A DNA stretch of 64,000 bases. It comes from Glycomyces arizonensis DSM 44726 (GTDB taxonomy: Bacteria; Actinomycetota; Actinomycetes; Mycobacteriales; Micromonosporaceae). The notes under the pieces are model-generated. The model saw only the letters and a list, made by a program, of their open reading frames with translations. It had not been told where the DNA came from and made no database searches. The DNA lies in contig NZ_AXWO01000015.1 in assembly GCF_000482705.1 (NCBI RefSeq), positions 1 to 64,000 on the forward strand, read 5' to 3'. Shown here piece by piece: positions 25,336 through 35,792 of this stretch (positions within the stretch are counted from its first letter, which is position 1; every line of letters begins with the position of its first letter). The translations under genes were made by a program, and so were the position numbers.

Positions 25336-26058
25336 GTGGACCCGGTCTTCCTCGTCGAGGCGCTGCCCGGCGGCGATGCGTTCACGCTCGACGGCCCCGA
25401 AGGGCACCACGCCGCCGACGTGCAGCGCCTCGGGCCCGGTGAGACGCTGACGCTCTCGGACGGCTCCGGCGGCCTCGCGCGCGCCGAAGTCACCGGAGCC
25501 GAGCGCGGCAGCCTCACGCTCGCGATCGTCGAACGGCGCACTGCACCCGCGCCCGACCCGAAACTGACCGTCGTCCAGGCGTTGCCCAAGGGCGACCGCG
25601 GCGAGCGCGCCGTGCAGATGCTCACCGAGATCGGTGTCGACGAAGTGATCCCATGGGCCGCAGCGCGGTCCATCACCCAGTGGAAGGGCTCGCGCGGCGA
25701 CAAGGCCCGCGCCAAATGGGCCGCCACCGCCCGCGAGGCCACCAAGCAGGCCCGCCGCGCCCACCTCGCGCGCGTCGCCGAACTCCACACCACCAAGCAG
25801 CTCATCGCGCGCCTGCGCGAGGCGGCCCAGGTCCTCGTCCTCCACGAGGAGGCCGTGCAGCCGCTGTCCACAGTCGAACTCGCGGGCACCGGCGAGATCG
25901 CCGTCGTCATCGGCCCCGAAGGGTCCATCAGCCCGGCCGAACTCGACGCCCTGCGCGAATTCGGCGAGCCGATCCGATTGGGCGAGACCGTCCTGCGCAC
26001 CTCCACGGCCGGACCCGCCGCCCTGGCGGTCCTCCAGGCCCGACTCGGCCGCTGGTAG
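25336..26058 (+). CDS. rsmE: 16S rRNA m3U1498 methyltransferase RsmE
   Basis: Methylates N3 of U1498 of 16S rRNA using SAM. The 240-residue product shows an N-terminal PUA-like domain (EGHHAADVQRLGPGETLTL) and the SPOUT knot with VVIGPEGSISPAEL and LGETVLRTSTAGPAAL. GTG 25336 begins six bases after the dnaJ stop. Order dnaJ-rsmE-HIT-phoH-ybeY is conserved in actinobacteria. Confidence 0.95.
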   Translation: MDPVFLVEALPGGDAFTLDGPEGHHAADVQRLGPGETLTLSDGSGGLARAEVTGAERGSLTLAIVERRTAPAPDPKLTVVQALPKGDRGERAVQMLTEIGVDEVIPWAAARSITQWKGSRGDKARAKWAATAREATKQARRAHLARVAELHTTKQLIARLREAAQVLVLHEEAVQPLSTVELAGTGEIAVVIGPEGSISPAELDALREFGEPIRLGETVLRTSTAGPAALAVLQARLGRW

Positions 26059-26139
26059 CAGCCGTTCGGCGGACTGCCGATCCACTGCGGATTCGGTACG
26101 ATCTGGACTGCCCATCCACCTCTCTCCCATGGGGACTCC

Positions 26140-26847
26140 GTGAACGCATCCGAGCGCACCGACCGCTGGCTCAACCGCTACAACGTGATACTCGGCATCA
26201 TCGCGAGCCTGCTCGCCATAGGCGCCTTCGTGGTCACTGCCATCGCCTCCGGCGACGACAAGGAGGAGCAGTCCGGCGATCAGGCGGAAAGCTCCAGCGA
26301 GGCCTCCGAGACCCCTGCGGTCGAAGCGCCCGCGAGCCCATCGGCCGAGCCGACGCCGACCACCGGCGGCGAGCCCGCCTCGGCAGGCGGCTACCTCGAC
26401 CTGGCCGACGCCGTCGACACCGCGCCGTGCATCGACGGCCCGTTCTACGGCGAATGGACCGACGACGGCATGCAGCTCGACGGCGAGGAGTACTGGAACG
26501 GTTTCTCTTGCGTCCCCTACCACAGCGAAGAGGACGAACTGCCGGTCGGGCACGTCGACTTCCTCGTCCCCGACGGCACCGAGCGGGTCACCGGCACGGC
26601 CGGATTCGACGACCGGTCCGCCGACACCACCATGACCGCCGAATTCCTCGTCCACAGCGTCCCCAAAGGCGACGCTCCGCTGTTCTCGCAGGTGATCGCC
26701 TTCGGTGAAGTCGCCGAGATCGACGTCGACCTCACCGGCGTCCAGCGCGTCCAGTTCGAAGTGCAGGTGCGCGCCACCGACTACATCGGCAGCGGCAGCC
26801 TCGAGAACACCGCCACCCTCGCCTGGGCGGACATGAAGTTCGCGTAG
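26140..26847 (+). CDS. Membrane-anchored NPCBM-like domain protein
   Basis: A 235-residue protein: a short cytoplasmic start, one membrane helix (about 17-37), a Glu/Ser/Pro linker (about 40-85), then a domain of about 145 residues outside the cell. The C-terminal pattern (VTGTAGFDDRS, EIDVDLTGVQRVQFEVQV, ATLAWADMKFA) resembles the NPCBM carbohydrate-binding fold. It may sense or bind envelope sugars. It interrupts the rsmE-HIT order, so it is probably an added gene. GTG 26140 is used. Confidence 0.7.
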   Translation: MNASERTDRWLNRYNVILGIIASLLAIGAFVVTAIASGDDKEEQSGDQAESSSEASETPAVEAPASPSAEPTPTTGGEPASAGGYLDLADAVDTAPCIDGPFYGEWTDDGMQLDGEEYWNGFSCVPYHSEEDELPVGHVDFLVPDGTERVTGTAGFDDRSADTTMTAEFLVHSVPKGDAPLFSQVIAFGEVAEIDVDLTGVQRVQFEVQVRATDYIGSGSLENTATLAWADMKFA

Positions 26848-26900
26848 ACCCGCGGCGGGGACGAGGCCCCCGCCCGCGCCCGGCCATTAGGATCGAGCGC

Positions 26901-27254
26901 ATGAACGACCCGGACTGCCTGTTCTGCAAGATCGTCGGCGGCGACCTCCCCTCGACGAAGGTGCTCGAGACCGAACGGGTGCTCGCCTTCCGCGACATCA
27001 ACCCCCACGCGCCGACGCACGTGCTCGTCATCCCCAAGGACCACTACGCGAACGTCGCCGAACTGACCGGCGCCGACCCCGGACTCGCCGCCGAGGTCCT
27101 CGCCGCGGCCGCGGGCGTCGCCGATGCCGAGGGCGTCGCTGACTCCGGCTGGCGCCTGCTCGCCAACTCCGGCCCCAACGCCGGACAAGAGGTGTCCCAC
27201 GTCCACTTCCACGTGTTCGGGGGCAGACCGCTCGGTCCGATGCTCTCCGCCTGA
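26901..27254 (+). CDS. HIT family (HINT-like) nucleotide hydrolase
   Basis: A 117-residue histidine-triad protein that hydrolyses nucleoside phosphoramidates or dinucleotides. It has the zinc/structural CLFCKI, the FRDINPHAPTHVLVIPK segment and the triad HVHFHVFGG near the C-terminus. Length is that of HINT. It sits directly upstream of phoH as in most actinobacteria. Confidence 0.96.
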   Translation: MNDPDCLFCKIVGGDLPSTKVLETERVLAFRDINPHAPTHVLVIPKDHYANVAELTGADPGLAAEVLAAAAGVADAEGVADSGWRLLANSGPNAGQEVSHVHFHVFGGRPLGPMLSA

Positions 27255-27393
27255 AACCTCCGCGCGGGGCCGATTTCACGTTGTCTCGGGCCCTGAGCAG
27301 GAACTACCATTGAGGCATGATCGAGCGGCCGAAGCGGCCGCAGTGCAACTCCTATGGGAAGCAGGTGGCGAACAGCCCGCCAGGGCGAAGCCT

Positions 27394-29485
<2,092 letters not shown>

Positions 29486-29508
<23 letters not shown>

Positions 29509-29965
29509 GTCCGGGCACGAGGTCGACGAGGGCGGCATCACCGCCGTCGCCGGTTTCGCGCTCACCGAGATGGGCATCAACCCGCTCGCCGAGCTCTCGG
29601 TCCTGATCGTCGACCTCGAGCACATGACCGAGCTCAACCGCCGCTGGATGAGCGGCACCGGCCCCACCGACGTCCTGTCGTTCCCCATGGACGACGCCAT
29701 GCCGCCCAAGCCCGACTCGGTAGAGCCGACCACGCCGATCCTCGGCGACCTCGTGCTCTCGCCCGACGTCGCCGCGTCCCAGGCCAAGGACGCCGGCCAC
29801 TCCACCGCCGACGAGCTCCACATGCTCACCGTCCACGGAGTGCTCCACATCCTCGGATACGACCACGCCGAACCCGACCAGGCCAAGGAGATGTTCGGCC
29901 TCCAGAACCGGCTGCTCGACGCCTGGCGCGGCAAACGCCCGGCCCCCCAGAGCGCGGAGAGTTAG
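29486..29965 (+). CDS. ybeY: Endoribonuclease YbeY
   Basis: A metal-dependent RNase for 16S rRNA 3' end maturation and ribosome quality control. The 159-residue product has the zinc-binding motif [11 protein letters not shown] and the upstream DVLSFPMD segment. GTG 29486 overlaps the phoH end by 23 bases, so coupling to PhoH synthesis, and hence to intein-containing mRNA, is expected. Confidence 0.96.
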
Positions 29966-29971
29966 GACCCG

Positions 29972-31288
29972 ATGGGCTTCGCCTACACCCTGCTGGCCAC
30001 AGCCGTCGCACTCATATTCGTCGCCGGACTGGCCGCCATGGTCGACTCGGCGCTCACCACCGTCTCGCCCGCCCGCTCGGCCGAGCTCGCCGAGCAGCAC
30101 CGCCGCGGCGCCGCGGCCCTGGTCCGCATCACCGAGGACCTGCCCAAGCACCTGAACCTGCTGATCCTGCTGCGCGTCGCCTGCGAGGCCACCGCGATAG
30201 CGCTGGTCGCCGTCGTCGCCTTCCACGCCTGGGACGCCTTCTGGCTCGCCGTCGGCCTCACCGCGGTGCTCATGACCATCGTCTCGTTCGTGGTGATCGG
30301 GGTCGGCCCACGCACCCTCGGCAGGCAGCACGCCTATCCGATCGCGCTGGCCAGCGCCGGGCCGGTCTACCTGCTCGGCACCGCGCTCGGCCCGCTCGCG
30401 CGGCTGCTCATCCTCGTCGGCAACGCGGTCACGCCCGGCCGCGGCTTCCGCGAGGGCCCCTTCGCGACCTCCCAGATCGAGATCCGCGAGATGGTCGACG
30501 CCGCCGAGGCCTCGGGCACGGTCGACCACGACGAGCGCGACATGATCGAGTCGGTCTTCGCGCTCGGCGACACGGTCGCCCGCGAGGTCATGGTGCCGCG
30601 CACCGCGATGGTGTGGGTCTCGGCGGAGCTGACCTCCGAGGGGGCCAAGCAGGTGGCGCTGCGCTCGGGCTTCTCGCGGATCCCGGTGGTCGGGGAGGAC
30701 CTCGACGACGTCCGGGGCGTCGCCTACCTCAAGGACCTCGCGCGCCTGGGCGACGACGAGAACCCGCCGGTGGCCGAGGTGATGCGCTCGGTCTCGTTCG
30801 TGCCCGACTCCAAACCGGTCGACGACCTGCTGCGGGAGATGCAGACCGCCCGCATCCACATCGCCATGGTCGTCGACGAGTACGGCGGCACCGCCGGGCT
30901 GGTCACCATCGAGGACATCCTCGAGGAGATCGTCGGCGAGATCACCGACGAGTACGACGACGAGCTGCCGCCGGTCGCCTGGCTCGACGACCGCTCGGCG
31001 CGGGTCACCGCGAGGCTCTCGGTGGCCGACCTCGCCGAGCTGTTCGGCATCGAGCTGCCCGAGGTCGACGTCGACACCGTCACCGGGCTGCTCGCCCACG
31101 AGCTGGGGAAGGTCCCGCTCGCGGGCGACCGGGCCGTCCTGGCCGGGCTCGAACTGACGGCGGAGGGTACCGTTGGCCGCCGCAACCGCATCGAGACGGT
31201 GCGCGTCAGCCGGCTGCCCGAAGCCGACGACACCACCCAGTCCGATGCGACTCCCACGAACGATGAGAGGCACAGCATCAATGTCTGA
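29972..31288 (+). CDS. CNNM/CorC family membrane protein (hemolysin-like)
   Basis: A 438-residue protein with an N-terminal DUF21/CNNM transmembrane domain (four helices, about residues 5-150), a pair of CBS domains ([15 protein letters not shown], then [15 protein letters not shown] and [21 protein letters not shown]) and a C-terminal CorC_HlyC domain. Members are implicated in magnesium/cobalt efflux. It sits between ybeY and era as in mycobacteria (Rv2366c). ATG 29972 starts six bases after the ybeY stop. Confidence 0.93.
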   Translation: MGFAYTLLATAVALIFVAGLAAMVDSALTTVSPARSAELAEQHRRGAAALVRITEDLPKHLNLLILLRVACEATAIALVAVVAFHAWDAFWLAVGLTAVLMTIVSFVVIGVGPRTLGRQHAYPIALASAGPVYLLGTALGPLARLLILVGNAVTPGRGFREGPFATSQIEIREMVDAAEASGTVDHDERDMIESVFALGDTVAREVMVPRTAMVWVSAELTSEGAKQVALRSGFSRIPVVGEDLDDVRGVAYLKDLARLGDDENPPVAEVMRSVSFVPDSKPVDDLLREMQTARIHIAMVVDEYGGTAGLVTIEDILEEIVGEITDEYDDELPPVAWLDDRSARVTARLSVADLAELFGIELPEVDVDTVTGLLAHELGKVPLAGDRAVLAGLELTAEGTVGRRNRIETVRVSRLPEADDTTQSDATPTNDERHSINV

Positions 31289-31619
31289 CCTGACCGTCGA
31301 CGCCCTCGACGCCGAGGACGCGAAACTCGTCACGCTCGCCCGAGGGGCGGCCGGGCGGGTCCAGCAGGCCACCGGCGCCGCTGTCCGCGACGGCATCGGC
31401 CGCACCTACGCCTCGGCCGCGGTGGACCTGCCGTCGCTGCGCCTGACGGCCCTGCAGGCGGCCGTGGCGCAGGCGTTCGCCGCCGGGGCCGAGACGCTCG
31501 AGGCGGCCGTGGTCTTCGGCGCCGAGGGCGACGAGGACGGCATCAGGGCCGCGCGCGACATCGCCGCGGACGTGGTCGTCTACTCGATGGTCCGCAAAGA
31601 GGTGACCCGCCTTGTCTGA
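31281..31619 (+). CDS. Short cytidine-deaminase-like protein (Rv2365c-type)
   Basis: A 112-residue protein matching the small conserved gene between the CNNM protein and era in actinobacteria, often labelled cytidine deaminase. The alpha/beta pattern ([44 protein letters not shown]) fits the fold, but the catalytic H(A)E and PCxxC motifs of real deaminases are absent. It is therefore probably not an active deaminase. ATG 31281 overlaps the previous gene by eight bases and its end overlaps era by eight. Confidence 0.8.
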   Translation: MSDLTVDALDAEDAKLVTLARGAAGRVQQATGAAVRDGIGRTYASAAVDLPSLRLTALQAAVAQAFAAGAETLEAAVVFGAEGDEDGIRAARDIAADVVVYSMVRKEVTRLV

Positions 31620-32511
31620 CAACGAGTTCCACGCGGGCTTCGCCTGCTTCGTGGGCCGCCCGAACGCCGGGAAGTCGACGCTGACGAACGCGATCATGGG
31701 CCAGAAGATCGCGATCACCTCCAACCGGCCGCAGACCACGCGGCACGTCGTCCGCGCGATCCTGCACCGGCCCGCCTCGCAGCTGATCCTCGTCGACACG
31801 CCCGGTCTGCACCGGCCCCGGACGCTGCTGGGGGAGCGGCTCAACGACCTGGTGCGCCAGACGTGGTCCGAGGTCGACGTCATCGGGCTGTGCCTGCCGG
31901 CCAACGAGAAGCCGGGGCCCGGCGACAAGTTCATCGCCAACGAGATCCAGTCGCTGCGGGCGAAGGTCGTGGCCGTGGTGACCAAGATCGACCTGGTGAG
32001 CAAGGACCATCTGGTGCGGCACCTGGCGAACGTGGCCGAGCTGGCCGACTTCGCCGACGTCGTGCCGGTCTCGGCGAGGACCGGGGAGAACCTGGAGGCG
32101 CTCGTGGACGTGCTGTCGGGGCACCTGCCGGTCTCGCCGCAGCTGTACCCGGACGGGATGGTCACCGAGGAGCCCGAGCGGGTCATGATGGCCGAGCTCA
32201 TCCGCGAGGCCGCGCTCGAGGGCGTCCGCGACGAGCTGCCGCACTCGATCGCCGTGGTGATCGAGGACATCGAGGACGAGGAGAGCGACGGCGGGCCGCG
32301 CAAGAAGGTCTGGGCGGAGATCTACGTCGAGCGCTCCAGCCAGAAGGGCATCATCATCGGCAAGCGCGGGGAGCGCCTCAAGCGCGTGGGCACGAAGGCC
32401 CGCAAGGGCATCGCGCAGCTCCTCGACAGCCGGGTCTATCTGGACCTGCACGTCCGCGTCGCGAAGGACTGGCAGCGGGACCCGAAGATGCTCGAACGCC
32501 TCGGTTTCTGA
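31612..32511 (+). CDS. era: GTPase Era
   Basis: An essential GTPase for 16S rRNA maturation and 30S assembly. The 299-residue product has G1 GRPNAGKST, G2 switch region NRPQTTRH, G3 DTPG, G4 TKID and a C-terminal KH domain with GIIIGKRGERLKRVG. It starts at TTG 31612, supported by GAGGTGA upstream. It is the last gene of the conserved block that starts near hemW; 130 bases later comes a tRNA. Confidence 0.97.
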   Translation: MSDNEFHAGFACFVGRPNAGKSTLTNAIMGQKIAITSNRPQTTRHVVRAILHRPASQLILVDTPGLHRPRTLLGERLNDLVRQTWSEVDVIGLCLPANEKPGPGDKFIANEIQSLRAKVVAVVTKIDLVSKDHLVRHLANVAELADFADVVPVSARTGENLEALVDVLSGHLPVSPQLYPDGMVTEEPERVMMAELIREAALEGVRDELPHSIAVVIEDIEDEESDGGPRKKVWAEIYVERSSQKGIIIGKRGERLKRVGTKARKGIAQLLDSRVYLDLHVRVAKDWQRDPKMLERLGF

Positions 32512-32641
32512 CGCCCGTGGTCGAATATGGCTCACTTGTGCGCATCGTTTGCGCAGAAACGCTCATAAATGCGTAGTGACGGCCCTCACCGAACCCTCCC
32601 TTGCAGCCCCATTCCAACGTCGTGTACGCTTAATACATCGA

Positions 32642-32718
32642 CGCGGGATAGAGCAGCTCGGTAGCTCGCCAGGCTCATAACCTGGAGGTCGGTGGTTCAA
32701 ATCCGCCTCCCGCTACCA
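32642..32718 (+). tRNA. Initiator tRNA-fMet (CAU)
   Basis: A 77-nt cloverleaf ending in encoded CCA. The acceptor stem starts C1 opposite A72, the unpaired initiator hallmark; the D stem has A11:U24; the anticodon loop is CTCATAA (CAU). The anticodon stem is CCAGG/CCTGG, so position 29:41 is A:U instead of the usual third G:C pair. The T arm GGTTCAAATCC is normal. It is followed by a strong terminator. Confidence 0.93.
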
Positions 32719-32734
32719 AGAAATACCAGGTGAG

Positions 32735-32769
32735 ACCCGGTTTCCTCGAAAGAGGAAGCCGGGTTTTTC
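32735..32769 (+). terminator. Intrinsic terminator of the tRNA gene
   Basis: Inverted repeat ACCCGGTTTCCTC / GAGGAAGCCGGGT (one G-T pair) with a GAAA tetraloop, then TTTTTCC. It begins 17 bases after tRNA-fMet and is a textbook rho-independent terminator. Confidence 0.95.
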
Positions 32770-32897
32770 CGTGTCTGGGTCCATTCACCCGAGAACCGCA
32801 TGAAAGAGCGGCGAGACGGGCCTGTGGAGGTCCGCCTCGCCGCTGTCGGGCGTCCGGTGGTGCCCCGGCAACGAAGGCACTCGAACGCGTCGGGTTG

Positions 32898-35543
32898 CTA
32901 CGGGGTGTGGATGTCGGGCCAGGGGTAGTCGTTGACCTCTGAGCCGATGTAGAAGCTCTGGTGCGGTGGCTGGTTGTAGGCGGTGTTCTGCCAGGCGACT
33001 GCGACGCGGTACTGGATGTCGTGCATCAATGTGGCGATGCGCAGGTCGGTCTCGTATGGTGTGGCGTAGATGCGCAGGGCGGAGGAGTCGCTGGTGCGCC
33101 AGATGACTTCTTCTCGCCAGTCGCCGAACAGGTCGGCGGTCAGTGACGGGTTGGCTTTGGTGCCGTTGTTGGAGGCGACGTTCGAGCCGGTCAACAGTCG
33201 CCCGTTGTCGTAGTCGTCGATGTGGGTGCCGTCCAGGAGCTCGCGCTCGCCGTCGCCGTCCCACCAGATCACGAAGTTCGTCGAGCTGGGTTTGGCGCCG
33301 ATGTTGTTCCCTGAGGCGTTGCGCAGGCCCGAGACGTTGGAGGACCAGAACTCGGCGCCGTAGTTGCCTGCGGTGACGTTGGCGCCGACGCCGCGGCCGT
33401 TGTCGCCGTCGGGGCTGGTCTGGAACAGGATCGACCCGTCCCCGTCGTTCAGGCTGGAGGACGGCTTGCTGCCGTCCTCGTGGACCATGAACACTTCCTG
33501 CCCGGACCGGTTCGGGACGAGGTCGCCGACGTGGAGGGCGTCGCCGTGGCCGAAGCCGGTGTTGTAGAGCGCGTTGCCGTCCGAGCCGATGGCCATGGCG
33601 CCGTAGATGATGTCTTGGCGGCCGTCGCCGTTCAGATCGGCGATGGAGAGGGCGTGGGCGCCTTGGCCCTCGTATTGGCGGCCTTCGTCGTCGGAGTCGA
33701 AGATCCAGCGGGTGGAGAGGTTTTGGCCGTCGAAGTCGACGGCCCAGATCACCGCGCGGGTGTAGTAGCCGCGGGCGAAGATCATCGAGGGTGTGGCGCC
33801 GTCGAGGTAGGCGGTGCCGGCGAGGAAGCGGTCGACGCGGTTGCCGTAGTCATCGCCCCAGGAGCCGACGTTGCCGCGGGGCGGCTGGTAGTCGACGGTG
33901 TCGACCTCGGCGCCGGTGCGGCCGTCGAAGATCGTCAAATATTCGGGGCCCGAGAGGATGTAGCCCCCGGAGTTGCGGTAGTCGGCGTTCGCGTCGCCGA
34001 TGACGTGGCCTTGGCCGTCGCGGGTGGCGTCGGCGGTTTTCATGGCGATCTCGGCGTCGCCGTCGCCGTCGTAGTCGTAGACCTGGAATTGGGTGTAGTG
34101 GGCGCCGGAGCGGATGTTGCGGCCTAGGTCGATGCGCCAGAGCCGGTCGCCATCGAGGGTGTAGGCGTCGATGAGGGTGTTGTCGGTGACGCCGGATTGG
34201 GAGTTGTCCTTGGCGTTGTCGGGGTACCACTTGACGATGTATTCGTAGTCGCCGTCGCCGTCCAGGTCGCCGACGCTGGCGTCGTTGGCCGCGTAGTTGC
34301 TACCGGGCCGGTCGATCGGGATGTCGATGTAGCCGCTGGAGTTGAACTCGACCTCGGCGCCCGACCGGGTGCCTTCGGTGCCGTCGTTGACGGCCGCGAC
34401 GGTGTACTCGCCGTCTCCACCGTTGTCGAGGTAGTTCGTCGCCCCCGTGATCGGGGAGGCGTTCAGCTTGGTGCCGTTGCGGTAGACGTTGAACGCGGTG
34501 TTCTCGTTGTCGGTGCCCAACAGCCGCCAGGAGACGAGGTTGCCGCCACCTGAGGGCACGACGGTGACCCCGCGGGTGAGCGCTTCGACCTCGTATCGGC
34601 CGTTGCCGCCCTGCTGTCCGCCGTCGTCACCATCATCATCACCGTCGTCGCCGCCGTCGTCGGGCGGGGTGCCGATCGGGGAGTCGAGGTAGTCGATGTT
34701 CGCCAGCCCGTCGCTGCTCGTGGCGGCCAGGGTGACGGTGTTGGTGCCCGCGGCCAGGCCCACGGTGATCGTCTCGGTGTCCCAGGTCGTCCATGCGCCG
34801 GTGGGCGCGAGCGTGAGCGAGCCGGCCGAGGATCCGTTCACCGACACGTTCGCGCTTCGGTTGCTCGTGCCGCCGTTGGCGAAGCCCACTTCGAGTTCTG
34901 CCGTGGCCGCGCTGTCGGTCTCGATCGTGAACGAGAGGGTCGCGCCTGTCGCGTTCTCCGAGTTGCAGAACCCGGTCCCGGAATAGCCCGCGTGATTGCT
35001 GTCGATCGTGCCATCGCAGTCAGCCGAGGAACCCTCAGCCTCGAACCGGCCGCCGCCCTGTCCGGGCTCGTCGGTGGGGTCGTCCGAAGTGGGGTCGTCG
35101 TCGGTCGGCTCGTCGTCGCTGGAACCGTCGCAGTCGACGCCGTTGAAGGTGAACGAGTCCGGCACCGGGTTCGACGATGTGTAGGTGCCGTTGAAGCCGA
35201 ACGCGATGGTGGCGCCGCTGTCGAGGCTGCCGTTGTATCCGGCGTCCGAGGCGCTCACCGAGGTGCCGGACTGGCTGATGTCGGCGTTCCAGTAGTTGGT
35301 CACCTGCTGGCCGTCTGCGAAGTCCCACTCGATGGTCCATGAGGAGACCGGGTCGCCGAGGTTCGTCGCCTCGACGCCGGCGGTGTAGCCGCCGGGCCAC
35401 TCGTTGAGGACCGTGTAGGTGACCTCGCAGCCGGTGGCCGCGTGGGCGGCCGTGGTTATGGCGAAGGGTACGGCGGCGGCCACCAGGCCCGCCGCCGTGA
35501 CGACCGACAGGCTTCGAAGCCGCCGGTTCTTTGGTATACGCAT
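32898..35543 (-). CDS. Secreted rhamnogalacturonan lyase with CBM2 (PL11)
   Basis: An extracellular pectin-degrading lyase that cleaves rhamnogalacturonan I. The 881-residue product has a signal peptide (KNRRLRSLSVVTAAG, ending AHA), a CBM2 (about 38-140) with the ASDAGYNGSLDSG and TNYWNADI features, an Asp/Glu linker, a CBM35/6-like domain (about 175-300, FEAEGSSADCDGTIDSNHAG), another Asp/Gly linker and the PL11 beta-propeller (about 325-881). Calcium-type repeats DLDGDGDYEYIVKW and DYDGDGDAEIAMKT and the end SFYIGSEVNDYPWPDIHTP are typical. Less GC-strict codons than neighbours hint at transfer. ATG 35543 has CGGAGTG upstream. Confidence 0.93.
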   Translation of the reverse strand: MRIPKNRRLRSLSVVTAAGLVAAAVPFAITTAAHAATGCEVTYTVLNEWPGGYTAGVEATNLGDPVSSWTIEWDFADGQQVTNYWNADISQSGTSVSASDAGYNGSLDSGATIAFGFNGTYTSSNPVPDSFTFNGVDCDGSSDDEPTDDDPTSDDPTDEPGQGGGRFEAEGSSADCDGTIDSNHAGYSGTGFCNSENATGATLSFTIETDSAATAELEVGFANGGTSNRSANVSVNGSSAGSLTLAPTGAWTTWDTETITVGLAAGTNTVTLAATSSDGLANIDYLDSPIGTPPDDGGDDGDDDGDDGGQQGGNGRYEVEALTRGVTVVPSGGGNLVSWRLLGTDNENTAFNVYRNGTKLNASPITGATNYLDNGGDGEYTVAAVNDGTEGTRSGAEVEFNSSGYIDIPIDRPGSNYAANDASVGDLDGDGDYEYIVKWYPDNAKDNSQSGVTDNTLIDAYTLDGDRLWRIDLGRNIRSGAHYTQFQVYDYDGDGDAEIAMKTADATRDGQGHVIGDANADYRNSGGYILSGPEYLTIFDGRTGAEVDTVDYQPPRGNVGSWGDDYGNRVDRFLAGTAYLDGATPSMIFARGYYTRAVIWAVDFDGQNLSTRWIFDSDDEGRQYEGQGAHALSIADLNGDGRQDIIYGAMAIGSDGNALYNTGFGHGDALHVGDLVPNRSGQEVFMVHEDGSKPSSSLNDGDGSILFQTSPDGDNGRGVGANVTAGNYGAEFWSSNVSGLRNASGNNIGAKPSSTNFVIWWDGDGERELLDGTHIDDYDNGRLLTGSNVASNNGTKANPSLTADLFGDWREEVIWRTSDSSALRIYATPYETDLRIATLMHDIQYRVAVAWQNTAYNQPPHQSFYIGSEVNDYPWPDIHTP

Positions 35544-35594
35544 GATCACTCCGCGTGTCGAAATCAGAGGGTGATCCCTGCCGGGGCAGGGAGG

Positions 35595-35637
35595 GAAAAC
35601 GCATCGTGGGCATGCCGGGGAGACACGATGCGTTTTC
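35595..35637. repeat. 14-bp perfect inverted repeat in the PL11 leader region
   Basis: GAAAACGCATCGTG (35595-35608) and its exact complement (35624-35637) flank a 15-base GC-rich loop. It lies about 50-95 bases upstream of the lyase start. On the minus strand the second arm ends CGTTTTCCC, so it may form an mRNA leader hairpin or a repressor site. Role undetermined. Confidence 0.7.
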
Positions 35638-35652
35638 ATCGAAATATCGAAC

Positions 35653-35664
35653 TGAATCGATTCA
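35653..35664. promoter_or_regulatory. LacI-type palindrome upstream of the lyase gene
   Basis: TGAATCGATTCA is a perfect 12-bp palindrome with a central CG, extending imperfectly to AACTGAATCGATTCAATT (18 bp, one mismatched pair). This is the form of LacI-family operators. It differs from the GAAAC-type sites near the lacI gene, so another regulator may use it. Confidence 0.45.
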
Positions 35665-35750
35665 ATTGGTTCATTCAGTATACACACGGCCTGTGCGGGC
35701 GGCAATACTCCGGTATCATGCAGGTTATATTTACATATTTATATATCTGG

Positions 35751-35786
35751 GGACGCCCCCGTCCGCGCACCGGGATGAGGGCGTCC
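35751..35786 (-). terminator. Possible lacI terminator
   Basis: Stem GGACGCCC / GGGCGTCC around a 20-base loop, next to an AT-rich run (ATATATAAATATG on the minus strand) right after the lacI stop. Weak stem but suitable position. The AT-rich stretch 35724-35750 is unusual for this genome. Confidence 0.4.
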
Positions 35787-35792
35787 TCGCCG

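Noticed and set aside
31281..31619. Active cytidine deaminase
   Set aside because: The zinc-binding H(A)E and PCxxC motifs are missing, so only fold relationship is claimed.
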